Made by a program: the position numbers and the translations under genes. A stretch of 64,000 nucleotides of DNA. It comes from CAYNNQ01 sp051748085. GTDB lineage: Bacteria; Desulfobacterota; Desulfovibrionia; Desulfovibrionales; Desulfonatronovibrionaceae. The notes beneath the pieces are model-generated. The model was not told the DNA's origin. It did no database searches and was given only the letters and a program-made list of their open reading frames with translations. Of the stretch, positions 34,051 to 43,607 are shown piece by piece. Location: the NCBI GenBank assembly GCA_051748085.1, contig JBNJHA010000007.1, positions 4,791-68,790 on the forward strand. Reading direction: 5' to 3'. Every line of letters begins with the position of its first letter. The first letter of the stretch is position 1.

Positions 34051-34412
34051 AAGTGACTGATGGAAAATTTGCGGAGCGGACACATAATGTCCGGATAAAA
34101 GCTAACTCGTTTGGACGAAATGACTTTGCTCCGCAAAAAAGTGAATAAAGATTAGCATGAGGATATCATCAGGGCAACAAATTTTATTTACAACTAAAAT
34201 AATCCGTTAGCGGAACTGAAAGAAAACCGCCTTCTCTCCACTCTTCCTCTGTGCCTCTACCGAGCCTTCGAGGAGTCTGTCCGGTCACTCAGAAAACTGA
34301 ATGCCGGAGGCGAGAGACAAAAAAATCTTATGTTTTGGCCCAACCGGGCGATTCTGATAGCTTTGAGTCTCTTTCCGGCAACATAACCTTGAACCGGAAG
34401 AACCCAAACAAA
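34051..34412. other. Intergenic region upstream of riboswitch, hairpin repeat
   Basis: No gene. A GTCCGGTCACTCA...TGAATGCCGGA hairpin at about 34276-34306 belongs to the same hairpin family as 20908-20938. The promoter for the nrdGD transcript should lie here. Confidence 0.45.
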
Positions 34413-35093
34413 TTAAAAACCGGGATCAAAACCGGGGCAAACCAGGGCCGCTATATTTCCCGAGGAATATACAGCCGGTTCGGGAGCGTCAACAACCGCT
34501 GCTTTTCTGCCGGTTATCTTCAGTCTGTCCTGGGCCAGCCATTGCACGGCCTGGGGATATATTCGATGTTCAAAAGCCAGAATTCTGTTTTTTATGTCCG
34601 CAAGGTCATCCCCGGCTGGGCAGGGAACCGCTGCCTGAATAATTACAGGACCGTTGTCCATTTTTTCATCCACTACATGCACGGTGCACCCGGAAATGCG
34701 GGAACCGTATTCCGCCGCCTGCTTTTGTCCGGAAACACCCGGAAAAGCAGGCAAAAGAGCCGGATGAATATTTAATATCCTGTTCTCAAAAGCCCGGATG
34801 AAACCAGGGGTAAGAATACGCATGAAACCGGCCAGGACTACGGCGTGTGCTCCGCTTTCTCTTATAAATTTTATAAGTTCCGTGTCGTAATCGGTTCGGA
34901 CCGGATAATGGGCATGCGGAACAACCCGATAAGGTATTCCGTGTTTTTTGGCCCTTTCCAGACCGAACGCATCCGGCTTGTTACTGATTACAAGTTCAAT
35001 CCGGGCATCCAGCCGTCCAATTTCTATGCTGTCAATAATCGACTGCAGATTGGATCCGCTTCCGGAAATTAAAACGGCTATAGCTAGAGACAT
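34413..35093 (-). CDS. purN: Phosphoribosylglycinamide formyltransferase (GAR transformylase)
   Basis: About 226 residues from ATG 35093, which has GAGGAAG upstream; the frame to 35129 is not needed. Motifs: IAVLISGSGSNLQSIID, VLAGFMRILTPGFI, NIHPALLPAFPG and GCTVHVVDEKMDNGPVI, covering the N10-formyl-THF site with the catalytic Asn/His/Asp. It catalyses the third step of purine synthesis. It has no purine gene neighbours here; purB and purH are elsewhere in the window. Confidence 0.94.
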   Translation of the reverse strand: MSLAIAVLISGSGSNLQSIIDSIEIGRLDARIELVISNKPDAFGLERAKKHGIPYRVVPHAHYPVRTDYDTELIKFIRESGAHAVVLAGFMRILTPGFIRAFENRILNIHPALLPAFPGVSGQKQAAEYGSRISGCTVHVVDEKMDNGPVIIQAAVPCPAGDDLADIKNRILAFEHRIYPQAVQWLAQDRLKITGRKAAVVDAPEPAVYSSGNIAALVCPGFDPGF

Positions 35094-35146
35094 ATCTTCC
35101 TCTTGAAAAAAATAGTAAACAATCAGCAATTATTCAGAGAATTGTG

Positions 35147-35360
35147 TAACTATTCACCAAACTAATAGTTCAGCGGGTTGTTTGCGTGCATCGGTGACGG
35201 GCCGTCCGGTTTTTTCTATACACTTCAAAGGGGGGAAAACGGTTGCCTATCCTCCGGGCAGCGAGTCCGGAGGGGCAGGCATCGTCCTTTGACGGGTATT
35301 AGAAAACCGCAGGCCGAAAGCACGGGCAGCAAAAATTGGGTGCGCAGAGACAACAATTAC
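35147..35360. repeat. Family-2 repeat copy (about 210 bp)
   Basis: The left end is TAACTATTCACCAAACTAAT with TTCAGCGGGTTGTTTGCG. The interior has CTTCAAAGGGGGGAAAACGG, GCAGCGAGTCCGGAGGGGCA and ATTAGAAAACCGCAGGCCGA. The right end is GCAAAAATTGGGTGCGCAGA. It lies between purN and cobA/hemD. Confidence 0.7.
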
Positions 35361-35364
35361 AAAT

Positions 35365-36885
35365 TTACTTTGCATCCTGTAGCAGGGCGTCCACCAGACC
35401 GGGAATGGTGTATTCCTCGGCGACAATTCCTGGCTCAAAACCGAATTCCCGCAGTGTATCCGCGGTCACCGGGCCGATACAGGCCAGACACGTTCCCCGA
35501 TCCAGACATTTTTGTATATATTCCGGGCTGACCAGGGAGAAAAAATTACGCACGGTGGAAGAGCTGGTAAAGGTAACATAGTCGATATCGGCTTGTCCCA
35601 AAGTCTGTCCCGGATCCTCTTCCTTTTCCGCCAGATGTGTTTCGTAGACCGGAAGGACGCGCACCCGGGCCCCGGATTTTTCCAGTTCACGGGGCAAAAC
35701 TTCCCGGGCCTCCCTGGCCCTGGGAATAAGTACGCTGGAATTCTTTACTCCGAGTTTTAAAAGCCCCTGGACAACGGATTCTGCAACATATTTTTCCGGA
35801 ACGAAATCCGGATAAATCCCGATTTGCTGCAGAGCAACGGCCGTTGCCGGGCCTATTGCCGCGACCCGGACATAGCCCAGAGCACGGGTATCCAAATTGG
35901 CCTTTCGCAATCGATCCCAGAAATATTTAACGCCGTTGACAGAGGTAAACACAAGCCAATCGTGACTGTCCAAATCGGAGATGGCGGCATCCACTTCCGA
36001 ATAATCCGGCAGGGGTTCTATGCTGATGGTTGGAAACTGAAGACAGCAGGCCCCGAATTCCTCCAAGCGGCTGACCAGTCCGCTTGCCTGTTGCCTGGCC
36101 CTGGTTATGACCACCCTGCGTCCCAATAACGGCAAATGCTCAAAACGGTTCAACACAGAACGCAACCGGACCACTTGTCCCACAACCAGCAGGGCGGGAG
36201 GCTTGATACCGTTTTTTTCCGCAACTTCGGAAATATCGGAAATGGTTCCGGCAACAGTCTGATGCAGACAGGTGGTTCCCCAGCGAACAAGCGCGGCCGG
36301 AACTTCCGGAGACATGCCCGCCTGAATGAGATTTCGGCTTATGAACGCCAGATTCTTTACGCCCATGAAAAAGACCAAGGTATTCGTACTCGCGGCGAGA
36401 GCCTTCCAGTTGTGCGCGCTTTCTTTTTTGTTTGGATCTTCGTGGCCGGTTATAAAAGAAACGGAAGAAGAATAATTGCGGTGAGTAAGGGGGATACCCG
36501 CATAAGCCGGAGCGGCAATCGCGGAAGTCACTCCGGGTACAACCTCGAAATCAATCCCCGCTTCCAGCAATTCTTCGGCTTCCTCGGCCCCGCGTCCGAA
36601 TACATACGGGTCACCGCCTTTAAGCCGGGCCACATTCAATCCTTCCCGGGCCTTGTCCACCAGCAATTCATTAATTTTGTCCTGGGGCAGGGTATGCTCG
36701 CCGCCCTTTTTACCCACATAAATCACTTGCGCATCGTCCCGGCAAAAAGACAAAAAATGCTTATTGGCCAGATAATCGTAAACCACAACATCCGCAAAAC
36801 GCAGGATATCTTTTCCCTTCAAAGTAAAAAGGCCCGGATCGCCTGGTCCGGCGCCTATAAGATAAACTTTTCCCATTGCATCCAA
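35365..36885 (-). CDS. cobA-hemD: Bifunctional uroporphyrinogen-III C-methyltransferase / uroporphyrinogen-III synthase
   Basis: 506 residues. Residues ~1-245 are a SUMT domain (KVYLIGAGPGDPGLFTLKGK, VARLKGGDPYVFGRGAEEAE, VVPGVTSAIAAPAYAGIPLT). Residues ~255-500 are a HemD domain (GRRVVITRARQQASGL, DWLVFTSVNGVKYFWDRL, VTFTSSSTVRNF). It converts hydroxymethylbilane to uroporphyrinogen III and then to precorrin-2, the branch point to sirohaem, cobalamin and haem by the alternative route. It starts at ATG 36885 with AAGGA, or at ATG 36876. The fusion is common in Desulfovibrionales. Confidence 0.94.
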   Translation of the reverse strand: MDAMGKVYLIGAGPGDPGLFTLKGKDILRFADVVVYDYLANKHFLSFCRDDAQVIYVGKKGGEHTLPQDKINELLVDKAREGLNVARLKGGDPYVFGRGAEEAEELLEAGIDFEVVPGVTSAIAAPAYAGIPLTHRNYSSSVSFITGHEDPNKKESAHNWKALAASTNTLVFFMGVKNLAFISRNLIQAGMSPEVPAALVRWGTTCLHQTVAGTISDISEVAEKNGIKPPALLVVGQVVRLRSVLNRFEHLPLLGRRVVITRARQQASGLVSRLEEFGACCLQFPTISIEPLPDYSEVDAAISDLDSHDWLVFTSVNGVKYFWDRLRKANLDTRALGYVRVAAIGPATAVALQQIGIYPDFVPEKYVAESVVQGLLKLGVKNSSVLIPRAREAREVLPRELEKSGARVRVLPVYETHLAEKEEDPGQTLGQADIDYVTFTSSSTVRNFFSLVSPEYIQKCLDRGTCLACIGPVTADTLREFGFEPGIVAEEYTIPGLVDALLQDAK

Positions 36886-36935
36886 TCCTTATCTGACTGT
36901 TAACAACATTTACGGCAACTATCTATTTTCCATGC

Positions 36936-36956
36936 GAAAAACGACCAGGGGTCGTT
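36936..36956 (-). terminator. Possible terminator after valS
   Basis: AACGACC and GGTCGTT pair around a 3-base loop, followed on the minus strand by TTTTCG. The stem is short and the U-run has only four residues, so it is a weak candidate. Confidence 0.35.
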
Positions 36957-37036
36957 CGATGCTCTTGTTTCCGGACTTGAAGCGCGGGAATAAAAAACCG
37001 CGGGCAGACAACTGTCTCGGGCGTTGCCGCCAGCAT

Positions 37037-39691
37037 TTATTTCGCCGCATATTTCTCAAGCCGGGCGTATAATTCCTCAAGTTTTGCCTTTTTTTCCTCG
37101 AATCCGCCGGCCTTTTCCTTTTCCTTTTGGACAATATGTTCCGGAGCCTTTTGCACAAAATCGGCATTGGCAAGTTTTCGGCCCACGATATCCAATTCCT
37201 TGTCCAACTTGGCCAATTCCTTGTCCAGCCGGGACAGCTCACTGTCGAAATCAACCAGGCCCTTAAGCGGGACAAAAAGCTCATTGCCCTGGACAACATT
37301 ACTGGCCGCGCCCTGCGGAGTTTCCAGGTCTTTTTCAACGCTCAAATCTTCAACAAGAGCCAAATTGCGAATAAGATCGGCATGCTCCAGTAAAAATTCA
37401 CGATCCCGTCCCTGAGCCCGCATGTGTACATTCAGTTTAAGTGCTGGAGCGATACCCAGTTCGGAACGGATATTACGGACACTGACCACAACATCCCGCA
37501 AAAAATTCATCTCCTCGGAAACATTTTGATCACTGCATCCGTCCCTCTTTTCCGGATACGGAACCAGAGCCAGATTCTCCTGCTTTCTTTGCGGCAAAAA
37601 GGACCATATTTCCTGGGTAACAAATGGAATTACCGGATGAAGCAGGACAAGCGTTTCCTCAAGCACCCGCAGAAGACAGGCCCTGGCCGGTCCCGCCGAC
37701 TCATCCCTGCGATACAGTTCCGGCTTTATCATTTCCAGATACCAGTCGCATAGCTCATGCCAAACAAATTGATACAATTCCTGAGCCGCATCATTAAATC
37801 TGTACTCTTCCAGAGAAAGGGCAACATTTTCTTTTACTTCCTCCATGCGATGGAGAATCCAGCGATGCGCGAAACCGGATGACTTTTTCGGTTCGAATTC
37901 CGGTACCTGGTCATCCAGATTCATGAGCGCGAATCTGGCGGCATTCCAGATCTTATTTATAAAATGCCTGTAGCCCTGAATACGCTCTTCGGACATCTTA
38001 ATATCCCGGCCCATGGCCGCAAAAGCGGTCAAGGTGAACCGGAAAGCGTCAGCTCCGAACTTGTCTATGGTAAGCAGCGGATCAATGACATTGCCCTTGG
38101 ATTTGCTCATCTTCTGGCCCTGCGCGTCTCGGACTAAAGCATGTATATACACATCCCGAAACGGCACCCGGCCCATGAAATGCACGCCCATCATCATCAT
38201 CCGCGCCACCCAGAAAAACAGAATATCGAATCCGGTTACCAGGACCGAAGTTGGATAAAAAGTCTTCAGGTCTTCTGTTTCATCCGGCCAGCCAAGAGTT
38301 GAAAAAGGCCAAAGTGCTGATGAAAACCAGGTATCAAGGACGTCTTCATCCTGTTTTAATCTATTTGACCCGCATTGGGGACAACTATCCGGATCCTGCC
38401 GGGCGACTATCAGTTCACCGCACTCCTCGCAGGTCCAGGCCGGAATACGGTGACCCCACCATATTTGGCGGGAAATGCACCAATCACGAATATTGTCCAG
38501 CCACTCAAAATATGTCTTGCGCCAATTGTCCGGGAAAATATCGGTTTCTCCGTCCGTTACCGCTTGGGCCGCTTCCTCGGCCAACGGCCTGGCCTGAACA
38601 AACCATTGTTTTGAAACATATGGTTCGATAGCCGTATGACAACGATAACAATGTCCCACACTATGCCGGTATTCCTCCTGTCGGATTAAAAACCCCTGCT
38701 CGCTGAGCATGTCCACAACCCTGCCGCGGCATGCATAGCGATCCAGGCCCGCAAAATCCGGCCCGGCATCCATGGACATATTCCCCTTGTCGTCGATCAC
38801 CTGCAGGAATTCAAGATCATGCTTGGTGCCCAGTTCGAAATCGTTTACGTCATGAGCGGGGGTGACTTTAAGACAGCCGGTACCGAACTGCATATCCACA
38901 TATTCATCCCCGATAATCGGGATTTTTCTGTCCGTAAGAGGCAAAAGCACCTCGCGCCCGGGAAGATCCCGGTATCTGTCATCTTCGGGATTGACCGCCA
39001 CCGCCGTGTCCCCGAGCATGGTTTCCGGCCGGGTTGTGGCGATGATCACCTCGCCGTCGCCATCCGCCAAAGGATAACGAATATGATAAAGAGCGCCGGG
39101 TACTTCTTCATACTCAACCTCCAGATCGGCCAGAGCCGTATGGCAGCGCGGACACCAATTAATAATATAATCCCCCTGATAAATAAGTCCCTGCTCGTAG
39201 AGACCGACAAAGACTTCCCGAACGGCACGGGACAAGCCTTCATCCATGGTAAAACGCTGTCGGGTCCAATCCACCGAAGCCCCGATCCGGCGAACCTGAT
39301 TCAAAATTTTGTTCCCGTACTCCTCCTTCCATTCCCAGACCTTTTTCACAAACTCTTCCCGGCCGAGATCATCCCGGGACAATCCCTGGCCGGCCAGGGA
39401 TTTCTCAACAACATTCTGTGTAGCAATTCCGGCGTGATCGGTGCCTGGAACCCATAAAACATTTTCCCCTTTCTGACGGTGATAGCGGCACAGGATATCC
39501 TGCAGGGTAAGATTGAGCGCGTGGCCCATGTGCAGGCTTCCAGTCACATTCGGCGGTGGAATTACAATGCAATACGCGGGATCCGGCTGCCCGGCATCGG
39601 GAGTAAATGTCCGCTGGGTTTCCCAGTAAGACAGCCATTTATCTTCCACATCACCCGGATTGTAGCCTTTGGGGAGTTCTTTGGAAGCCAT
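37037..39691 (-). CDS. valS: Valyl-tRNA synthetase
   Basis: 884 residues. HIGH motif in PPNVTGSLHMGHALN, the editing domain (TTRPETMLGDTAVAVNPED), zinc-binding-like CEECGELIVAR, KMSKS in GQKMSKSKGNVIDP, and the C-terminal coiled-coil arm of class Ia ValRS (LSRLDKELAKLDKELDIVGR). ATG with AAGAGGT upstream. It charges tRNA-Val in the cytoplasm. Confidence 0.97.
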   Translation of the reverse strand: MASKELPKGYNPGDVEDKWLSYWETQRTFTPDAGQPDPAYCIVIPPPNVTGSLHMGHALNLTLQDILCRYHRQKGENVLWVPGTDHAGIATQNVVEKSLAGQGLSRDDLGREEFVKKVWEWKEEYGNKILNQVRRIGASVDWTRQRFTMDEGLSRAVREVFVGLYEQGLIYQGDYIINWCPRCHTALADLEVEYEEVPGALYHIRYPLADGDGEVIIATTRPETMLGDTAVAVNPEDDRYRDLPGREVLLPLTDRKIPIIGDEYVDMQFGTGCLKVTPAHDVNDFELGTKHDLEFLQVIDDKGNMSMDAGPDFAGLDRYACRGRVVDMLSEQGFLIRQEEYRHSVGHCYRCHTAIEPYVSKQWFVQARPLAEEAAQAVTDGETDIFPDNWRKTYFEWLDNIRDWCISRQIWWGHRIPAWTCEECGELIVARQDPDSCPQCGSNRLKQDEDVLDTWFSSALWPFSTLGWPDETEDLKTFYPTSVLVTGFDILFFWVARMMMMGVHFMGRVPFRDVYIHALVRDAQGQKMSKSKGNVIDPLLTIDKFGADAFRFTLTAFAAMGRDIKMSEERIQGYRHFINKIWNAARFALMNLDDQVPEFEPKKSSGFAHRWILHRMEEVKENVALSLEEYRFNDAAQELYQFVWHELCDWYLEMIKPELYRRDESAGPARACLLRVLEETLVLLHPVIPFVTQEIWSFLPQRKQENLALVPYPEKRDGCSDQNVSEEMNFLRDVVVSVRNIRSELGIAPALKLNVHMRAQGRDREFLLEHADLIRNLALVEDLSVEKDLETPQGAASNVVQGNELFVPLKGLVDFDSELSRLDKELAKLDKELDIVGRKLANADFVQKAPEHIVQKEKEKAGGFEEKKAKLEELYARLEKYAAK

Positions 39692-39960
39692 AAATTACCT
39701 CTTGGATTTTATTTCTTTTTTCACAATATTATATAACCGGATCGCGCGTGTATATTTGGAAATGACAGAATATTCCCGGATGGAAATTGAAACGCGCCCC
39801 GACTTGTCATCTAATCGTATAAAATTTAGTGTACAAATACGCCGCAAGAGACAAAAAATCATTTATTGCCCCTGAATCAAAAAATCAACCATAAGTTCTG
39901 CCGGAAAATTCAGAGTACCCGCGTTTATTTATAGATTGTCCCAAAAATATTTCCGGCTGC
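39692..39960. other. Intergenic, nothing recognised
   Basis: AT-rich spacer upstream of valS. It must hold the valS promoter, but I see no clear -35/-10 pair, T-box or gene. Confidence 0.35.
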
Positions 39961-40026
39961 GTAACAATTCAGCACCCGAAAAAAAGTTCACCGTATTTTT
40001 TGCGTAAATTTGCTGAACAGATACCG
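39961..40026. repeat. Family-2 repeat, minimal copy
   Basis: GTAACAATTCAGCACCCGAA, then TTCACCGTATTTTTTGCG, joined to TTTGCTGAACAGATACC. The ends are joined without an interior, as at 13351-13409. Confidence 0.65.
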
Positions 40027-40114
40027 GGCTGCATATACCACCCGTTCCAGGTACAATATCACCGGCGGACAAACCCTTGTCCCCGGCAGAGAACACTGTT
40101 AAGAAAAACCGGCA

Positions 40115-41350
40115 ATGCCAAACAACATCTACATGCTCTGGGACGAATCCCATTTATGGGGGCTCATGCTCCTGCGCGCCCTGCGCTTCTGGGAATTGCC
40201 GGTAAAAACTGTCAGCGCGGAACAAATCGCCGCCGGGATTCTGCAAAAAGACCCGCCGCGGACGCTTTTCGTCCCCGGGGGATGGGCCAGACTCAAATCA
40301 CAGGCATTAAGCGCTTCCGGGCATTGTGCCATCCACAAATATGTCCGTAACGGCGGGACTTACATAGGATTTTGCGGCGGAGCGGGTCTCGCTTTGTCCT
40401 CCACCCGAAAGGACGGCTTCCTCTCACTTTGCCCTTGCGGAAGAAAGCCGGTCCGCAACAGGCTGCCCAACTTCAGCGGATATATGCATTGCCGGCTGGA
40501 GATGGACAATACACAGGAAAAAATCATGCTTCCCGTATGGTGGCCATCCCAATTCAAAATGGCCCCGGATCCGGACCTCAGCGTGCTTTGCAGATATTCC
40601 CGGCCCTCGGAGGACTTTTGGGTCTCGGACCTTAAAATGCAGCACATTCCGCGAGAACATCTAAAGGAATGGGAACGGATTTACGGCATAAATCTGGACC
40701 CGGATATCCTGAAAAACGAGCCCTGCATCATCCAGGGACGATTCGGAAAGGGAAAATACCTGTTAAGCTATGCCCATTTGGAAACCCCCCTGGCTGCGGA
40801 GGCAAACCGGCTCCTGCTGCGTTTCCTCTCCGATCAAGGCATCAATTTTCCGGGCACGGCCCAAACTGTCCCGGAATGGGACATATTCAATCCTGAAATT
40901 GCCTGGGATGACCCGACACTTGTAGAAGCCCGCGAAGGACTGCTGAGTCTGATTAAAGCCGGGCGGGAACATTTTCTGATTATTTCAAGAAGCACCTGGC
41001 TCCTTGGCTGGCGCAGAGGTATACCCGGCTCCGCGATCAATTTTCTTCTGGCCATGCTTTCCGAGATTCTCGCAACGAAGCCGAATGATAACGCCCACAA
41101 ATTCCTGCAAAAACGCAAGAATGATTTCCGGACCACAATGAATAAATTTATTAATGAAATGCGGGAATACATTCTAAGTGAACGTATGGTGCTTGCCAGC
41201 CGGCCCTCCTCGCCGGAAGCCAGCGGAGACAAGCAATTGCAGGCCAGGAAAAATAAACTCACCGGAAAATTCCCCGGTTACGGCGGACTCTATGCCGAAC
41301 TCCTCAATGATCTGGACGGTCTTTTATGGCGTCTGATCCAGCAGGAATAG
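40115..41350 (+). CDS. BPL_N (biotin-protein-ligase N-terminal-like) glutamine-amidotransferase-fold protein
   Basis: 411 residues. The N-terminal ~240 residues have a class I glutamine-amidotransferase-like fold: LFVPGGWARL, then the nucleophile elbow YIGFCGGAGLAL with Cys87, and GRFGKGKYLLSYAHLETP. BPL_N-type domains have this layout. The C-terminal ~170 residues are helical (LLSLIKAGREHFLI, FLLAMLSEILATK, then RPSSPEASGDKQLQARKNKL) and resemble nothing I know. No biotin ligase domain is present. The catalytic role is unproven; it could be a peptidase, an amidotransferase or a ligand-binding protein. Confidence 0.7.
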   Translation: MPNNIYMLWDESHLWGLMLLRALRFWELPVKTVSAEQIAAGILQKDPPRTLFVPGGWARLKSQALSASGHCAIHKYVRNGGTYIGFCGGAGLALSSTRKDGFLSLCPCGRKPVRNRLPNFSGYMHCRLEMDNTQEKIMLPVWWPSQFKMAPDPDLSVLCRYSRPSEDFWVSDLKMQHIPREHLKEWERIYGINLDPDILKNEPCIIQGRFGKGKYLLSYAHLETPLAAEANRLLLRFLSDQGINFPGTAQTVPEWDIFNPEIAWDDPTLVEAREGLLSLIKAGREHFLIISRSTWLLGWRRGIPGSAINFLLAMLSEILATKPNDNAHKFLQKRKNDFRTTMNKFINEMREYILSERMVLASRPSSPEASGDKQLQARKNKLTGKFPGYGGLYAELLNDLDGLLWRLIQQE

Positions 41351-41385
41351 ACCCGACGGCACCCGCCATCCTTTATGCCCCGGCT

Positions 41386-41479
41386 TATTGTGGATGCCGC
41401 TGTCAACCGCCTTGAACGGGATTTAGAAAACACGGCGCCGAAAACAGAAGAAACAAAAAATTTGCTGAACAGATACATC
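41386..41479. repeat. Family-2 repeat, right-end fragment
   Basis: The sequence GGGATTTAGAAAACACGGCG and CCGAAAACAGAAGAAACAAA ends in AAAAAATTTGCTGAACAGAT. The left end is missing or degenerate. It lies between two convergent genes. Confidence 0.55.
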
Positions 41480-41487
41480 GCGCAAAG

Positions 41488-42243
41488 CTATAATCCCATA
41501 ATATCCTGCAGTCTGTTGATTGCCTGCAGCGGGTCGTTCTGCTGAAAAAGGTTCCTGCCTACGCTGACTCCCCTGGATCCGGCATCCAATGCACTTTTGA
41601 TCATGTCTAAAAAAGAACCGAAATCGGGTTGCCTGGGTCCCCCGGCAACCAGGACCGGAACCGGGCAATTGGAGACCGCCCTGGAGAAACTCTTATAATC
41701 TCCGGAATAAGGTACTTTGATCAGATCGGCACCAAATTCAGCTCCCAGCCGAATACAATGGGACACAAGCGCGGGATTGAGTTCATTTATGATCTGTCCG
41801 CCCCGGGCATAAATCATGGCCAGGACCGGGAGACCGGCCAGATGCGCATCGTCAACAACCATTCCCAGATCCGCGAGCATTCTGTCTTCAAGGTCGTTGC
41901 CTATATTTACATGCATTGAAACCGCGTCCGCTCCAAGTCGTTGCGCTTCGGCAACGCCCGTTACCAATGTCTTGCAGTACTGAGGTATTCCATGCTTGGT
42001 TCCCGCCGACAGATGAATTACAATATTCTTGTCTATCGGAATATTTTCAGCCTGACGCAGAACAATTCCTTTGTGCACGATCAATCCGCCGGCCTTTGTT
42101 TCGGCCAGCAAATTTATCTTTTCCGATATATCCTCAAGCCCCGGGAGCATGCCTTCCGTTATCCCGTGATCCATGGGCAGGAGCATGGAAAGCCCGGTTT
42201 TGCGGTCAAACAGCCTGGCGGTCCTGCGTAAACAACCGATCAT
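41488..42243 (-). CDS. Class I aldolase of the DhnA / ADTH-synthase type
   Basis: 251 residues. MLLPMDHGITEG holds the Asp25-His26 pair seen in archaeal-type class I aldolases. Tyr145 (AMIYARGG) and the Schiff-base Lys176 (ADLIKVPYSGDYKSF) match the DhnA family, and the C-terminus VLVAGGPR...DAGSRGVSVGRNLFQ is the phosphate-binding part. The family includes archaeal fructose-bisphosphate aldolase and 2-amino-3,7-dideoxy-D-threo-hept-6-ulosonate synthase, the first step of the alternative dehydroquinate route. Without the partner dehydroquinate synthase II gene nearby, the exact reaction stays open. Confidence 0.85.
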   Translation of the reverse strand: MIGCLRRTARLFDRKTGLSMLLPMDHGITEGMLPGLEDISEKINLLAETKAGGLIVHKGIVLRQAENIPIDKNIVIHLSAGTKHGIPQYCKTLVTGVAEAQRLGADAVSMHVNIGNDLEDRMLADLGMVVDDAHLAGLPVLAMIYARGGQIINELNPALVSHCIRLGAEFGADLIKVPYSGDYKSFSRAVSNCPVPVLVAGGPRQPDFGSFLDMIKSALDAGSRGVSVGRNLFQQNDPLQAINRLQDIMGL

Positions 42244-42285
42244 GAAAAACCTCCCGTTTATCCCGGACAGGATAAAATTGCTGCG

Positions 42286-43509
42286 TTATTTTTCAGTCCA
42301 TAAAAGACGGCCGTTTTTGGCCCGGGCCCACCCAAGAGGCAGTCCCTTCCAGTATATCGGGCATGGTCCCGAATGTACAGGAGAGGCGAGACTTTGCCCG
42401 TGGACAAGCCCCATTAAATCATTGATGTTATCGAAAACAACACCCTTTTCTGGCTCAAAATCCCTCGGAATTGTTTCCCGCAGCCGGGAACAACCCTGAT
42501 AACCCTTTTTATTGACTTTTCCCAGATAAGCGCCCTGAAAAGAATTCTTCCCGAAAAGCTCCTTAATCCGGCCGGGCACACGAAACACCTTCTTATTTAC
42601 ACTGAAAATTTCTTTTTTCCGTTCCAAATCCCGAAAAAAGGCATCCAGACCGGCATACGTGACGGGGGAAACGTAACTCTCACTCGGGCAGGCAGGACAA
42701 CTTGCTCCCTCTTTTAAAAAAGCGGCAACAAAAAAACCCTGGCTTTCGTTTTTTACGCTTTCCACTCGGAAAAAATTCTGCTCATCCTGGATCTTATGCA
42801 GCACTCCCGCCGGCCTTTCAATCCGGGCGGGAAGAAGATCCAAATGCTTCAAAGCCCAGTTCACCTGTTCTTCATTTTCCCGGACATTGGTGGTACAGGT
42901 GGAATATACCAGACGCCCGCCGGGGGCAAGGAGACGGGCCGCGCTTGCAAGCAGCCGTTTTTGCACGTCAAGCAGGGAGCCAAGCTTGTCCTCGCTCCAA
43001 AATTCCCGAATGCCCGGATTCTTTTCCTCGGTTCCCCAGCCGCTGCACGGCACATCCAGAAGTATATACGGCACACAAGCATCCGGGAGGGGCAGATCCT
43101 CGCCCTTGAATCCGCAGCTGATCACGTTCAAGATTCCCTGATGCTGCATATTGCGCCGCAGGACATTCAATCTGGACGGAGTCGGCTCATTGGCCAAAAC
43201 AAGGCCCGATTCTCCAACCATCGCGGAAAGCATGCCCGTTTTACTCCCCGGGCTGGCGCACATATCCAGAACCAGCTCTCCCGAGGCGGGCTGCAGGGCG
43301 ATCGGAGGCAGCATAGAGGATTTATCCTGGATATAGATCAAGCCAAAAAAGGCGGCCAGGGAACTGCCCAAAGAGACAGGGGCAAATTCCAATCCCCTTC
43401 CCCTCTTCCAGAAAGAAAGTTCTGAAAAGGAGAAATTCTGGGCTCGCAGCAAATCATCTACCAGGCATGCGTCGCTTAAATTAGTACAAATTCTAAAATA
43501 TCTTTTCAT
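42286..43509 (-). CDS. RsmB/F-type RNA (cytosine-C5)-methyltransferase
   Basis: 407 residues. It has an N-terminal RNA-binding stretch and an SAM-dependent core: LVLDMCASPGSKTGMLSA (SAM site), ILLDVPCSGWGTEEKNPG (release Cys) and LVYSTCTTNVRENEEQV (catalytic Cys). The two cysteines, in PCSG and STCT, are the NOL1/NOP2/Sun signature. The C-terminal region (FGKNSFQGAYLGKVNKKGYQ) is a PUA-like tail. It probably methylates rRNA or tRNA. Confidence 0.92.
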   Translation of the reverse strand: MKRYFRICTNLSDACLVDDLLRAQNFSFSELSFWKRGRGLEFAPVSLGSSLAAFFGLIYIQDKSSMLPPIALQPASGELVLDMCASPGSKTGMLSAMVGESGLVLANEPTPSRLNVLRRNMQHQGILNVISCGFKGEDLPLPDACVPYILLDVPCSGWGTEEKNPGIREFWSEDKLGSLLDVQKRLLASAARLLAPGGRLVYSTCTTNVRENEEQVNWALKHLDLLPARIERPAGVLHKIQDEQNFFRVESVKNESQGFFVAAFLKEGASCPACPSESYVSPVTYAGLDAFFRDLERKKEIFSVNKKVFRVPGRIKELFGKNSFQGAYLGKVNKKGYQGCSRLRETIPRDFEPEKGVVFDNINDLMGLVHGQSLASPVHSGPCPIYWKGLPLGWARAKNGRLLWTEK

Positions 43510-43607
43510 TCAGGCAATTGTGTCCATAATAAATCCGATGCGGTAGTTCTCATCCGGAAATTAAAAAATTTCCGGGCTTAAAAATAAAAGATGCTCCTGC
43601 AAAAAAT

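Noticed and set aside
36919..37338. 139-codon Arg/Lys-rich frame overlapping the valS 3' end
   Set aside because: Different frame of the valS coiled-coil arm; the basic composition comes from the coding bias of that region.
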